From the NCBI GenBank assembly GCA_025331565.1, contig JAFREQ010000025.1, positions 558,001 to 622,000 on the forward strand: DNA of 64,000 nt, written 5' to 3'. The position numbers were made by a program, and so were the translations under genes. The stretch comes from Holacanthus passer (taxonomy: Eukaryota; Chordata; Actinopteri; Pomacanthidae). Positions within the stretch are counted from its first letter, which is position 1. Each line of letters begins with the position of its first letter. This document shows positions 1 to 12,952 of this stretch, one piece after another. The notes beneath the pieces were generated by a model. It did not search any database. It was not told the DNA's origin and saw nothing but the letters and a program-made list of their open reading frames with translations.

Positions 1-626
1 TGCATGATAACGTAATAAGGTACACAAGGACAGGTCGCCGGTGCTGGAATGTAACTAAGTACTAAAGTATTGTACTTAAGTTGAAGATAAGATGAGATAA
101 ATCTTTATTCGTCCCTCAGTGGGGAAATTTGAGGTACTTGTACTTTGCTTGAGTCAACATGTTCAGCTATTAGTTGCTTAATCAATTAGTCAATTGACAC
201 AAAGTTAATGGCCAACTATTTTGGTTATTATCATTTTTCATGTAAAAATATTTCTTGGTTTCCAGCTTCACAAGGATTTTCTGCTTTTCCTGCACTGAAT
301 ACTTTTACTTTTAATACTTTAAGGACATTTTCCTGATTATACTTACATACTTTTACATCAATATTCAGTGCAGGACTTTTACTTGTAACCTGCTTGTACT
401 TTACTTTTAATCTGAATACTGAATACTACTGAACACTCCACCACTACAGGTCACGAGGCTGAGTAATGTAATGGATTTGCTGCCAGTATCTCGTGACAGC
501 ACAACCTCAAATGTGTTAAACCACGTTCAAACAATCTGCTTTTACATAAGAGTTTGTTTTTTAAGTTTATTTTAGTCTTACAAATGGTCAAAGTTAAATG
601 TTAAAAGCAATGTGACTTTTCCACAG
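1..626 (+). other. Intron of the ABCC5-like gene (left edge)
   Basis: No exon is visible here. The stretch ends in a splice acceptor (cacag, ending at 626) and is therefore the intron before the first exon seen. Most of it is dispersed repeat. The transporter's N-terminal region and most of its first membrane domain must lie left of the window. Confidence 0.8.
31..452 (+). repeat. Dispersed percomorph repeat with an L2-like LINE tail inside
   Basis: The sequence is built of degenerate 'aagtacttttactt' words. It opens with a 'ctggaatgtaactaagta' type end and closes near 'ccaccact', the same ends as the fuller copy at 43729-44368. Positions about 78-134 carry a 'gataagat...tccctcagtggggaaattt' segment, which resembles the 3' tail of an L2/CR1-type LINE in reverse orientation. 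Family names come from memory of teleost repeats and were not checked against a library. Confidence 0.6.
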
Positions 627-3600
627 AGGCTCTTTATGATGGATGACAGAGAGGTTGTTTTGGTCAAAATGGAGGATCCAAGCAACGCGGTCGAATTTCG
701 GGACGCCACGCTGGCTTGGGAAAAGGCGCGCTCTCCGGCTGTGAAACCCAACCCGCCTCCCAAGAAGCGAGGAGGGATGAAACGTGTCCTGCGCAGGGAG
801 AAGCTCAGCCTGTACATCTCCACAGAGGACAGCAAAGGAAACAAGGAAGGGCCCAACGCACAAAGTCTCCTCACAAACATGGAGCAGGAGAGTCCACAAA
901 GCACCATCTCCTCCACTCAAAGCATACGACCTCCACTGCACAAGACCCTGCACCGCATTGACCTTCGCATTAAGCGGGTAACAACACAAACACGTACATT
1001 AAGTGGAGTTGGACTAACCTTTGCCTGCTGCATCATTAATTCCCACAATGTCACTTTCTCTTTCTAGGGTTCACTGGTTGGAATATGTGGAGGTGTCGGC
1101 AGTGGAAAGAGCTCACTTCTGTCTGCTCTGCTGGGACAGGTGAGATTTAACTGGATGTTCAGCCAGGTTGCTCAGTTTAAGTTTTCCCCTTCAGACAGCA
1201 CAGACACGAATAACAGCAACAAGGATAGCTTTAGTCTTTTTGAACTGTTCATTCACACACAATGCCACATAATGACCTACGATTTGAAAAGAAATGTTTC
1301 AAGTGTTTTCTCTGCTTTCAACCTTCTGTTTTTGTGTCGCAGATGACCCTGGTAGAAGGCAATGTAGCTGCCAGTGGTGGCTTCGCCTACGTGTCACAAC
1401 AAGCCTGGATCCTCAATGACTCACTGAAGGAGAACATCCTGTTTGGAAATGAGTACGACCAAGACAAGTAAGAACAACTATTGTGTAATGATGGCAAACA
1501 AAAGCATTCACATTATAAGATTAACCCCTAATTTAATCTTTCCTCATCATCAGATATAACACTGTCCTGGAAGCCTGCTGTCTCCACCCTGATCTTGCAG
1601 AGCTCTCATACGGAGACATGACTGAGGTAGAAATCTGCTTCACAGAAATAAGATTTCGTAATAAAATGTTTCCTTACTCTTAGTCAGTGCTGAAATAGGC
1701 GTGTGCAGCAGTTTTAGTTTATGCAACTGTTTGCAGTTCAGTGCAACCACAACAGGGTTTTCATTTTTTTTCTCTTTCTAGATTGGAGAGAGAGGCACCA
1801 ACCTGAGCGGAGGGCAGCGTCAGAGAGTGAGCCTGGCGCGTGCCCTCTACAGCGATCGGCCCATACTCCTCCTGGATGACCCTCTCAGCGCTGTTGATGC
1901 CTGTGTCGGTTCCCATGTTTTCCATAAAGCTATCAGGGGTGTTGCTAAGGGCAAGACGGTGTTGTTTATAACCCACCAGCTGCAGGTGAGGGATTTCTAA
2001 TGATGCCAAATAGTCTATTTTTCTCTAACCACACAAAGTAACTGATGCATATTTTAGTAGTTTGAGCATCGTGAAAATATTCCACTCTTTTGTCCTTTTC
2101 AATCGTTTGTGCTTCTTTAATGACCTGAAGGGAGTTGTTCTAAAAGAAACCTTGATTAGCTGATTAAAGTTTAAAGCTCTAAATGTCCGCAGCGTCTGCA
2201 ACATTAAATCCTTGAAATTGAATTTCCTATAATCCTATTTTGCCGTTGTTTTTTTAAATCTTTTTATTTTTCAGTACCTGTCTGAGTGTGACCATGTTGT
2301 TCTGATGAAGGACGGGCAGATTGCAGAGTACGGCACCCATGATCAGCTAATGGGTAAAGAGCGAGACTATGCCAACCTATTCAACAGCATGCAACAGGAG
2401 GTGAGGCCAGGGGCACATGAGGCACCAGGCCAACTCTTTTGAATAAGGCATCTTTGCCCCCACTACACAATAACATTGAGCATTACAAGCTGAATAATTC
2501 ATAAGCCCAGAAAGGCAGGCCCAGTTGCTCGGAAATGTTAATGCATACATGGCCTTTCATTATTTATGCGTGCATTGATTTACTGGTGAGCTGCTAAAGA
2601 CCCTGTCACCAATATCTCTGTTTAAATGACTTGCAGAGTGTTGTTGTTACAGCTGCTGCGATTTGTGGCGGTGGCATGTTTCAGAAACTCACTTTCTTCC
2701 CCCCCCCACCTTTGTGTCTTACAGAATCTGGTGAAAGAGAATTTAAAAAACAAACAGCAGAGGGGAGACGCAGAAAAGGCTGACAGTGCTGCTGATGTAG
2801 CCAAGGTCAGACCAAAGGTGGAAAGCAAGAAAGGAGGTGAGAGACCCTGCCACTTTTCATACTCCACATGTAGAAGGAATGCTAAGTGCTTACTTTCCTT
2901 GGTCCACAAGTAACTTCTGTCTTGCTTCCTTTCTTGCATTGTTCATGTAGAACAACTGATGAAACCTGAAGAGAAGGGCTCCGGCGCAGTCCACTGGTCC
3001 GTTTATGGCGCCTACGTCAAAGCAGCAGGAGGTCCAGTCGTGTTCCTCATCAACATCTTCCTCTTCCTCTCCACCACAGGCAGCATAGCTTTCAGTAACT
3101 GGTGGCTGAGTCACTGGATCAGGCAGGGCAGCGGGGTGAGCTTGGAGACGATCCCGCTTTACTATAATAGACACCACTTTTTTCCTGTGTATTTCGGCTC
3201 CCGAGAGAAAAATAACTACTATTCCTCAGCGAGTCGTGGGAGCCGACTGAGAATTAATCTGAATGTGCATGATTAAAAAAGTAACAGCACTACGGTAAAC
3301 TTAATTAAAAACAAGCACGAGCGGTGAAGAAACAGATGTGCAGCAAAGCAGGCGGTGGCTGCTATTGAGAAATGTGCTTGGAATAGTAAACATCATTGAA
3401 CTGACTGATTTTCATGTACTTTTTATGTGCTTTTCTCAATTTTATTAGAGGCAAATATGGGGGGGAAAAAAATTGGATTTTTTTTTCTCGGCCTCAGTTG
3501 TAATTTGTTGCTCCATCTGCCCTCAGAACACATCATTAATCTTGGTGAATGAAACGGTGGCGGGCAACAGCATGAGACTCAACCCTCACATTCAGTATTA

Positions 3601-6600
3601 TTCAACTGTTTACGTCATATCCATGGGCGCCGCTTTATTGCTGAAGACGATGAGAGGGCTGGTGTTTGTGAAGGTGAGCTTCCCCCACCCGCTTCCCTCA
3701 GAGACTTTCTGTCGCATGCTTTGTCCACTCAATCACTGATGAACTTTAAAAACAATAGTGGTGTTTGAAAGACACATGACGAGTTGATATATTAGCTGTG
3801 TACAGTTAAGTAGCGCTCCCGCCTAATTGTCTTTATTGTCATTTGTTCATGCTCTTGTGGTTCCAGCGCTCTAATTGAAAATGCCTGTGGGCCAAATCCA
3901 TTTATCTGTCCACCGCCGTGTCTCACAGCTTTACCACGTGTGTGTTTGTGTGTGTGCGTGCAAGAGAGACAAAGAGGCAGAGAGAAAGAAAGGATGTGTG
4001 TGCGTGCATGTCAGCGCCCCTTCGGGTGTGCGTCCTCTTTTTCAAGCTAACCCATCCTGACACCGCCTTGCAGAGGTTAGGTCCCCACGATAATGTGTGC
4101 CACTTGAAATTGCTAATTTTTCAAAGATGGCTAATCTTTTTTTACCCCTAGCTGTGATGAGATCCCTGGGACTATTGAATATTCCATTATTAGAATTAAT
4201 TTGTTCTCCACTGCCACATGTAATTTCTGTCCAATTGGTGAAATGTCTCTTGCTCATTAGGTCATGACCTTTATGTCAGCCTTCCAGAAACTCATTATAA
4301 ATGAAGATTTGACAGCTTGCCTTGTGCGAGGACAAAAAAAAAAAAAAAAAAAAACTACCCGCCACTGTGCACATGCTTAACATATGGCGAGGTAGCATTT
4401 GTTACTCTGCAGGCAACATACGAGCGCCACTGTATTTATCCGTTGTGTGTTTTTGTGTTTGAGGCTGAGCGCATTGACAGACGATTTCCTTCCAACTGTC
4501 TGTTTATCCAAGCCGCGATTCTTTCCGTATGCTTCTTAAAGTTGTTTGTTTACATGTGTCAGGTCTCATGTTCAAACACGGCTGTTGTTTGTGTTGACAG
4601 TGCACGGTGAAGGCTGCCTCGGCGCTCCACGACAAGCTGTTCCGCCGGCTCCTCCTCAGCCCCATGAGCTTTTTTGATACAACACCTCTGGGTCGTATCC
4701 TGACCCGCTTCTCCAGAGACATGGATGAGGGTGAGGCTTGATTTGTCCTGACTGGGAACCTTCCCCCCCCCGAAGAGGGCTCTCACTCAGTGGAGTCGCC
4801 CCGGTTGACAAGGTGTACTGCCAAGACACAGTGTGTTTTCACATGGAGTGTTTTGCCTGAGGGAGTGGCTTTCTATTCTGCACTTCACTGGTGTCTTTGC
4901 TTGACATGTTGATTTGTGGGTTACTGGGGATTTTTTTTTTTTTTTTTTAGATGGTTGGTTTTGTTTCCAAGCGAAATAGTGTCTCTTGTTTCTTTTGTGA
5001 AACAGGAAACTAAAAACCACTCAGGGGGGCACAAAGAGAGAGTTCACATATAGAGATAGACAGATCCAAAACCCCACAGTGTGTCTGATATATAATACAT
5101 CTTCTCTCCAAAGTTGACGTGCGTCTCACCATGCAAGCCGAAATGCTGCTACAGAACCTGACCCTGGTGCTGTTTTGCCTGATAATGGTGGGCATGGTCT
5201 TCCCCTGGTTCCTGATCTCCATCCTGCCCCTTGGAGCCTTCCTCTGCATTGTCAACCGTGTCTCCAGGTCAGACTCTCATCACTTCTGTTGTTATCATTC
5301 CTACTGACATCGAGCTTGAGATTCAAACAGATTGTTGACACATTGCACTTCATCTCCCTGCAAGCAATCTGAGCAGTGTTACTGGTAACAAGTTATTAAT
5401 AAGCAGCAAGTGCTTGAGTTACTTTAACTTTTTTTGCACTGATTGCTTTTTGTGGGACAGAAACCATCAAAATAAGCTGACAGATACACTCCAGCCCATG
5501 AAGTTAATATTTGCGTCATGTTTACATCTAACAATAGTTTGGCTTTTAACAGTGGCTATTGTTCATCAAAAGCCGCATAGCCTCACGTGAAAGAACCAAC
5601 ATGTTAAACAAAGATTCATCCACACTCATTCTTTTTGGAGGAGGATGCATCATCGTAATGTGTCAAGTAATGTACACACGCAAGGGTGTTTCCACAGCCT
5701 GTCTCAGAGGAACGTTTTCTCATTGTTAAACTGTCCGATGTGAAATGCTCGGCGCTTCAGTGCACGTCATAACAGCCGTAGCAGAGAATTGTTACCAGTC
5801 TGTTTGTTAAGCTGTAAATGTTTTGATAGTCTTACTGCTGATTTGTTGAAACATGTAAATGCCACCACATGTTTGAGTCATGTTTCTAGCTGACAAGTGC
5901 AAACAGTGAAGTAAACATTTAGCTCAGTTTAGTTCTCCACCAGGTCCTGAGAACAACCTTCAGGTCTGTCTGCTGTTTGGTTCGGGTCGTCCACAGCCGG
6001 TTTGTTGTTGTGGACCTAAAATAGGCTAAAAATCTCTGAAGAGCTGCAAAGTTGATGATTATTCTCTTTCATTCCTTTTTATTATTCTCTCTGATTCTTA
6101 CACTACAGGCGGCCTTTTTTTTTTTTTTTACCTCTCAAGGAGATATTAAAGGTTAAACCAAACAAGTCTTATGCCCAAATAATGCTGCTGGTTAAAATGA
6201 TCTTTCTCTATGTTGTGGATGGGATTGATTTTGTATCATAAAATCAGAGCATGGGCTACATTACACTTTGAAACAACAGATAACAAGGCGGCACAACGTG
6301 TAATGATTATGTATTAGGTGATAGAAACTCTAATGTAACAGGAGAGAGCTGAAGGTGGATAACAGTGAAAGAAGTGCGGTGAAAATCTTTATCTACAAGT
6401 GTGTAGTGTTATCGGACATTGATTTAATTTTTAACAGCTTCTGTTCTGTGGTGGTTGTTGCAGGAGCGCCCTGGATCATCTGATGATTCTGCTTTAGTCA
6501 TTATTTACGGTTTTGCAGCAATTGTGTAATAAAGGTGAATTCACTGAGGGGAACAACAGCACGCTGGTATCAGGGGAAATAACCACAGTACTTTGTTATT

Positions 6601-9600
6601 TCCTCTATCTGAGAGATCAAGAAGAACTCAGTGTTTCGCTGGTGTAAAGTCAGAAAGCACAAAAGCAGAATACATGAAGTTTCGGTATTTTCACAGTGCA
6701 TGTGATCTGTAGCTTCACATCATATTAAGCAATGACAAATATAACATGACGTGTATGATATGACGTATGACGGGCAAAGAGTGTGGGGGGTAAATTTACT
6801 GACGTTGCTTTAAGTTTATAGCTGAGCTGTCTCATTGCTCACAAATCACTCACAGCTTCTCCTCCTCCTCCTCTGTGGATATGAATCGCTTGATATCTTA
6901 ACACACATAAACTGAAAGTCTTGGTTTCTTTAATCAGAACTTATACCAGTTTGTCTCTTGAGGGATCATTTTAATCACAAAATATCTTCATTTATCTTTT
7001 AAGACACACTTGATTTGTAGGCAGTTCAAGTGGAATTAATGGTGAAGCTTGATAGAGCATTTAAGCACACAGGACTCATACCAAAAAGGTAGTCACCACC
7101 CCTGGCAACACTTTAAAAGAATGAAATACTGTATCCTACAAAGTCACGACGTCCAAGGATATGTATAGATGTTACATCTAACTGAATCTCCCATTGAAAT
7201 TACCCACTTCTCAAGCAGCCTTTATTGAATTCTGAAATGAAACTGCCCAGGGCATAAACATGTTTGTCTGGATCACAGGCTCGAAGCGAGGAAGTGTCAT
7301 GTTCTTCCCCTCTCTCTCTTCTGGGCTGTTATGAGAAAACCAAATGATTCATGGGAGACTTGTAATTCACATGCACCATCCATTCTGTCTTGGTGTCTAA
7401 AAGTAGAACGGCACCTTGCCTTTGTCAATAAAGCCTCCCTTACTCACACCGCCACATGGACGGCGGGTCTGGTGTCTCTTTGGCTGCCGATCGTATGGCC
7501 CTTTGTGCGCAGCGGTGCTCATAATATCGGTGTCATGGGCCACGTTCCTCTCTGTCCACCGTGTCATCATTACCTGTCTGCCACCCAACTCCATCATTAG
7601 AGCTGATGCATTTTCCATTCCTTCTTTCTTCAGAGGTGTAATGTCTGTGCTCTTTTCAAGATCAATGTAAGATGCAAAATAGATAAGTGGTTGATGGCAG
7701 CAATATCAATTTGACCGAAATGTGGTGTGCATACTTTTGATCTTAAATCCACAGCAAATTACCTTCACAAAGGTTTGTACTCACATTTCAGTGTCTTTTG
7801 TGCTTACTGTGGCTCATTTTAGAGCAAAATGATCTTCATGATGTTTCCCAATCCTCACATGCAGGAGCCTATTTACACACAATGCACTACCTTTTTCATT
7901 CAAATGAGACAAACCTGAGTCCAATTTTGCAGCACTGCAAACTTGCCTAATTAGGATTGTCACAACCATTTGGGGTTACGGATCAAAATAAACTTTAGTT
8001 TTTGTGCATTCCTGGAGTTAGTTTGTATCTGCCTGTAAGTAAGAATAGACAATTTAAGACAGTATGACTTTAAAGCACTCATCAAAAAACGAATCAATGT
8101 GAAAAACAAATTAAATTTCTTCAAAACGATTGAACAAAATCTCATCTATGAGTTAGAAAGAGTAGAAAAGCAGCTCAAAGTCCAAATGGTATTGACATTC
8201 TGCAAAAATCTGCATTTAATCTTTTCTAATTACATATTTACGAACAAGTATTGCTGTTCTTAATATTAATAGCATAAATTCAATTTCTGCAGTTGGAAGT
8301 TAAAACCAAAATCTTTCTCTATTTCCAGGGTTCTGATTCGTGAGCTAAAGCGCCTTGAAAACATCAGCCAATCACCATTCACCTCTCACATCACCAGCAG
8401 CCTTCAGGGACTCTCCACAATCCACGCCTATGGAAGAGGGCACGACTTCCTCCAAAGGTGAGCGTAATGATCTGTGAGAGATGGAGATCATGAAACTTTA
8501 ACGTCATCTTATCTCTCGCTGTATTTTTTTGCAGTTTACTCTTCAGTTAGTAAATATACCAAACCTCATACCCGTGGGAAGGATATAGGAGGAGAGAGTT
8601 CTACTTGCTTTTGCTCTGGCTGAAATGGCTGTATCTCTTTTTCTTTTCAGATATCAGGAATTATTGGACACCAACCAGGCCTCCAACTACCTCTTCAGTT
8701 GCGCTATGCGTTGGCTGGCCGTCCGCCTGGATCTCATCAGCATCTCCCTTATCACTGCTGTAGCACTTCTCATTGTCTTCATGCACAATCAGATACCTCC
8801 AGCCTATGCAGGCCTGGCCATATCGTACGCAGTGCAGGTTTGTGAGCAAACACATGCACTAACACAGGCTGTATTGGCAGACTAATACTCTGTAAGGTTG
8901 AAAAGAAAGTAGTTTGAAGCTCCAGACATGATTGGAAATGTGGCAGTGAAGCTTCTATAAACAGCTCCTATAAATTTACCCTTTTAAGTGTTTGAGGGTT
9001 TTGTTGCATTTATTTAATGGAGTTACTTGTTTGGATTGTCATGTCTTGCCGGCCAATGTATGAATGTAAATTTGCACTAAAACTTGTCCCAACTTATTCA
9101 AACTGCTCCCCAGTTAAATAAAACTTAAAGTGAGACGGTGAACACATTCTTCCTCTTATAAATGAAAAGTTGAGTTCATAAGCAGTAAAACGCACTATTG
9201 CTCAATTCAGTACACTCAAAGGTTTTTACAGCCTGACATGGTCTGGTATGACCAGTGGCTGATGGTGGTTAATGCTATTTCTGGTGCATTTTGCTCTATA
9301 TGGACAAATAAAGGAATATCTTATCTTATATGTTTGCTAATGTTATGACTTTTAGCATTTACCTCATTCATTCATTTACCACCATGCATTAAAGGGTGTT
9401 TCCACAGCCTGTCTTAAAGGACTGTTTGCTTTTCTCATTGTTAAACTGTCAGATGTTTGATTTTATTATTTTTTAAATGCTCCTCGCTTTAGTGCAAAGG
9501 AGGAGAATTGTAAAGGGGCCATATCAGTAAATCTGTTTTTAGGTGTTAAATGTTTGCTTTACTGATCATTTGTTGAAAAGGAAATTTCTTAGAAATTGGT

Positions 9601-12600
9601 GCGAGAGTGTTCATCATTAACTTGTCAATTCTCTCTGCTTTTCTGTCACCTCCAGCTGAACGGCTTGTTTCAGTTCACGGTGCGGCTGCTCACGGAGACT
9701 GAAGCTCGCTTTACATCAGTTGAGAGGATCAATCATTATATAAAGGTAAGAGCATTGATTGGCACAGTGAGAAAGGTGGATTATGTGGCACTCAGACATA
9801 CTGTGCATGGTCACATAGGCTGGGACGCACACCATCTGATGCAGACCAGCTCAGTATAACAGCTTGAATTTAGATCATGCCCGGATGTGTGTGTCTGTGT
9901 TTGTTGTGTGCATGTATACATATGTGTGATAAGCAGCACTGCAGGGCGCAGATAGAAACCCAGTGTGAAGTCTTTACACACTCCAGAGCACATGACAGGG
10001 CTTGTTTCACACAACAGCCATCAAACTGCAAAGATACGACTCAACTTTTTCTTTTCTGACTCGAGTGCAAAGAAAAGCTCATGGAGTGAAAATCACTACA
10101 AATCAGTTCGGGGCTTTGCACCTCCACAGAGATTTAGAGATTAATCCAGATACCATCACTGTTCTTTATCCCAGTGTCTCGAGAGTGAAGCACCCCGGCA
10201 AAGTCCTGAGGCAGCCGCTCCTGCCCCCTCCTGGCCTCAGCAGGGAAAGATCACCTTCCAGGATGTGGAGATGCGTTATCGGGATGATCTGCCGCTTGTG
10301 CTTAAGAATCTGTCCTTCGCCATCCTGCCTGAAGAGACCGTCGGCATCGTGGGCCGCACAGGATCAGGTATAAGTGGCCCTTTGTGCTCCCCACCTGGCA
10401 GCATTTTCAACGTCTTTTTAAATCTCCTTTTCAACATGTGCGCACAATTCTTCATGCAGTATCTGTACGTGTTCGCAGGAAAGTCCTCTCTGGGTGTAGC
10501 TCTGTTCAGGCTCGTGGAGCTGACTGGAGGCTCTATTGTCGTTGATGGAATCAATATTGCACAGATTGGTCTTGATGACCTGAGAAGCAAGCTAGCCATC
10601 ATTCCTCAAGAGCCGGTGCTCTTCATCGGCACAGTCAGGTAATCCAAATGATAATTACTTGTAGTAATTAACTTCATAACTAAGCTTTCCAAAATTCAAA
10701 AAGCAAAGCAGAGGGAATGAATGAGAAACACTCACCTCTCAACCATTAATGTGCTCTTAAGCAACTGCTCGAATGGAAAATCCCTGGTGATGCAGCAATG
10801 TGGTTAAACTGGGCATCTGTCACAAGCTTTTACACATGTATGTCACTTCCTTCCCGTATGTTTGACTGCTGATGTGCCTTCAGTCAACCTTCCTGTTTAC
10901 AGCTACAAAACTGAGCAGAATATGTTTAGATTCATTCTTATGTCCTACTATTTGCCTGAAAATGCTTTTCTTAATCTTCTTGACTTTTAAATAATTATAT
11001 TTGCTGTGTGGCCCTGCAGGGATCTGGGTCGTTTCTATTAATGTGAAAGTAAAGAGGGAAATCATAGCAGAAACACAAATGGTTGAAAGGATGAAAGAAC
11101 AGATATTCTGAATTTTGACAGGCAAGACTGATTTGAAAACATCAGCATTGCTTTTTTAAACAGTCAGCTGCTTTATAGATGCCAATGACCTGAGGCTCAT
11201 GTGAGAATCGACAGAGGTCAGCTGAGGAGTGGGAGTGTAGTATCAGCAGTATATTGTACCTCTTAATGTGAAGTGTCATCATGTTTAATGCAGTTGTAAA
11301 TATCACAATTATGTCTTGTTTTTCCAATAGGACCAATTTAGACCCGTGGGATCAATACTCTGATTCACAGATATGGGAAGCTCTTGAGAAGACGCACATT
11401 AAAGAGATGGTGAGTAACAAGATGGTTGTCACATTATGCATTCAATAGAATAAGCACCTAATATTTGTCCTCATCCCTCTGTATGACCTTCCTCAGGTCA
11501 GCCAGCTGCCTCACTCACTCCACTCGGAGGTGACAGAGAACGGAGAGAACTTCTCAGTGGGAGAGCGACAGCTGCTCTGTGTGGCCAGAGCCCTGCTGCG
11601 CAACAGCAAGGTGCTGGTTGTATAATGCTGCCGGTTCACATTTACATGTGGGACATTGTTTGGTGATGATAGCAGCTCAACTAAGAGATGCTCCTCAGTT
11701 TAATAATCAGAAAACAGAACCTCCTCATGTCATAAAATAGTCAGTGTGCGTGTGTCTCTGCATGTGATAACACTGCCACCTAGTGGTGTGCATCAGAACT
11801 GCATCTCATAAACATGAATTAGGCATGAGTGATGGTCATACAATATTCTATAATTTTACGTTTCTACATTTTCTGTTTTGTTGTTTATTGTTTTGTCTTC
11901 ATTATTTCTGTATTATTTGCTTTTTTTCAGATTCTCATATTGGACGAGGCAACAGCAGCCATCGACACTGAGACAGATCGTCTCATCCAGGAGACCATTC
12001 GCTGTGCGTTTGGCAGCTGCACCACCCTCATCATCGCCCATCGTCTGAACACAGTGATGAGCTGCAGCAGGGTCATGGTCCTGGACAACGGCCAGGTGTG
12101 TATAAAGACGACATGACTGATTGCGCGATTGCACGATTTGGCTCCTTGGTTGAAACTCATTCCCAAGTTGATACACCCCTGATTTACTACGTGAATTGGT
12201 CCCTTTGAGGTGATGGATTGGATCAGGCAGTGCGAATTTTACTGAGGTGGTCTTGTGCTCAAGCTGACATTTGATACAAGGAGTGAACATGAAACACACA
12301 CGAACAATTACCAGTTTCAATGTCACCCCTTAACCCTGTTAATAAGTTGGGTTTGCTTCTCTAAGGATTCATCATTGTGCAGAGTTTAGAGGGTGTGTGA
12401 AATGTGAATGGTGTGAATTTACCTCTAATTTGCTGCCACTGTGACTATGGTTGGTGTTTACCATTTAGCCAACTCAGCTTTTGATTCAAACTTTTCAGCT
12501 GTTGTGTACCATCTGTCTGAACTATTATATATCCAATATAGCAGAAATTACAAAAGAGGTCTTATAGTTTGAGCCACATCGACAGCATCAACATCTGAGC

Positions 12601-12952
12601 GCACAGCTGAGAGCAAAGCGATCAGTTAGCACCGGTGACGGAAACTTGTGTAACAAGGCTGTCTGAGGACAATATTTTCCAGACATTTAAATTCTTTTCA
12701 TACACAGCCCCCGGGAAATAACTTAGGATGCAATATTCTTCGAGAAAATAATATGCCTTGATTTTTGTTCTCTCTACACAAGTTCGTGGAATGAACAAGT
12801 AGGACCTCTGATTTGATATGCTGGTACTGATCACTGTTTTATCCTTTTCATTCTCATAGATTTTGGAGTTTGACAGTCCCGCCGCCTTGCTGGCAGATGA
12901 GAACTCAAGATTCAGAGCCATGATAGAAGCCTCAGAAAACCAAAGCAGATAA
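627..12952 (+). CDS. abcc5-like: ABCC5-like ABC transporter (MRP5 type), 5' partial, 20 exons
   Basis: Full ABC exporter of the plasma membrane; family members such as MRP5 export organic anions including cyclic nucleotides. Exons: 627-977, 1068-1139, 1343-1467, 1554-1626, 1782-1985, 2275-2400, 2725-2836, 2951-3135, 3527-3673, 4601-4730, 5114-5267, 8329-8457, 8651-8837, 9656-9745, 10175-10367, 10479-10638, 11331-11409, 11497-11610, 11931-12095, 12860-12952. These give 962 codons with consistent phases and a TAA stop. NBD1 has Walker A GGVGSGKSS, signature LSGGQ, Walker B ILLLDDPLS and H-loop THQ. A charged linker and TMD2 follow, including MRWLAVRLDLIS and PPAYAGLAISYAVQ. NBD2 has Walker A GRTGSGKSS, a degenerate signature FSVGERQ (as in ABCC5), Walker B LILDEATA and IAHR. 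TMD2 and NBD2 are close to ABCC5, while NBD1 and its linker are more diverged. A paralogue of canonical abcc5 is therefore likelier than the orthologue; ABCC12 fits less well. Upstream exons are missing only because the window begins mid-gene. Confidence 0.9.
5268..8328 (+). other. Large intron of the ABCC5-like gene
   Basis: This 3.06 kb intron splits an Arg codon (AG|G) between exons ending at 5267 and starting at 8329. It holds a short segment repeated in a later intron (5684-5850) and a relatively GC-rich island at about 7430-7610. I see no exon, RNA gene or intact mobile element in it. Confidence 0.75.
5684..5850 (+). repeat. Intronic repeat, copy 1 (partner at 9393-9570)
   Basis: Opens with 'aagggtgtttccacagcctg' and continues through 'ttctcattgttaaactgtc', a 'gagaattgt' word, and 'ctgatttgttgaaa'. 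The same words recur in the same order at 9393-9570 with small insertions. This is either a local duplication or two copies of one dispersed element. Confidence 0.65.
9290..9335 (+). repeat. L2-like LINE 3' tail remnant
   Basis: 'gacaaataaaggaatatcttatcttat' type tail within an intron of the ABCC5-like gene, matching the tail at 57636-57697. It is far too short to carry coding sequence. Confidence 0.5.
9393..9570 (+). repeat. Intronic repeat, copy 2 (partner at 5684-5850)
   Basis: Collinear with the copy at 5684-5850: the opening words, the 'cattgttaaactgtcagatg' word and the 'catttgttgaaa' end are all shared. It lies in the intron between exons ending at 8837 and starting at 9656. Confidence 0.65.
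11773..11786 (-). promoter_or_regulatory. CTCF-like core motif
   Basis: The minus strand reads CCACTAGGTGGCAG, which fits the vertebrate CTCF core consensus CCASYAGRKGGCRS at every position. It is intronic, in the ABCC5-like gene. Motif match only; occupancy is unknown and some such motifs in fish are repeat-borne. Confidence 0.45.

Noticed and set aside
4317..4355. Poly(A) run as evidence of a retrocopy
   Set aside because: No coding sequence lies upstream of it and no flanking duplication is seen; it is a simple homopolymer in an intron.
7331..7670. Overlapping open frames in the ABCC5-like intron
   Set aside because: No conserved domain, no consistent splice sites, and frames open on both strands as expected by chance in a GC-richer patch.
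627..12952. Assignment as ABCC12
   Set aside because: NBD1 alone is ambiguous, but TMD2 (PPAYAGLAISYAVQ, MRWLAVRLDLIS) is clearly of ABCC5 type.
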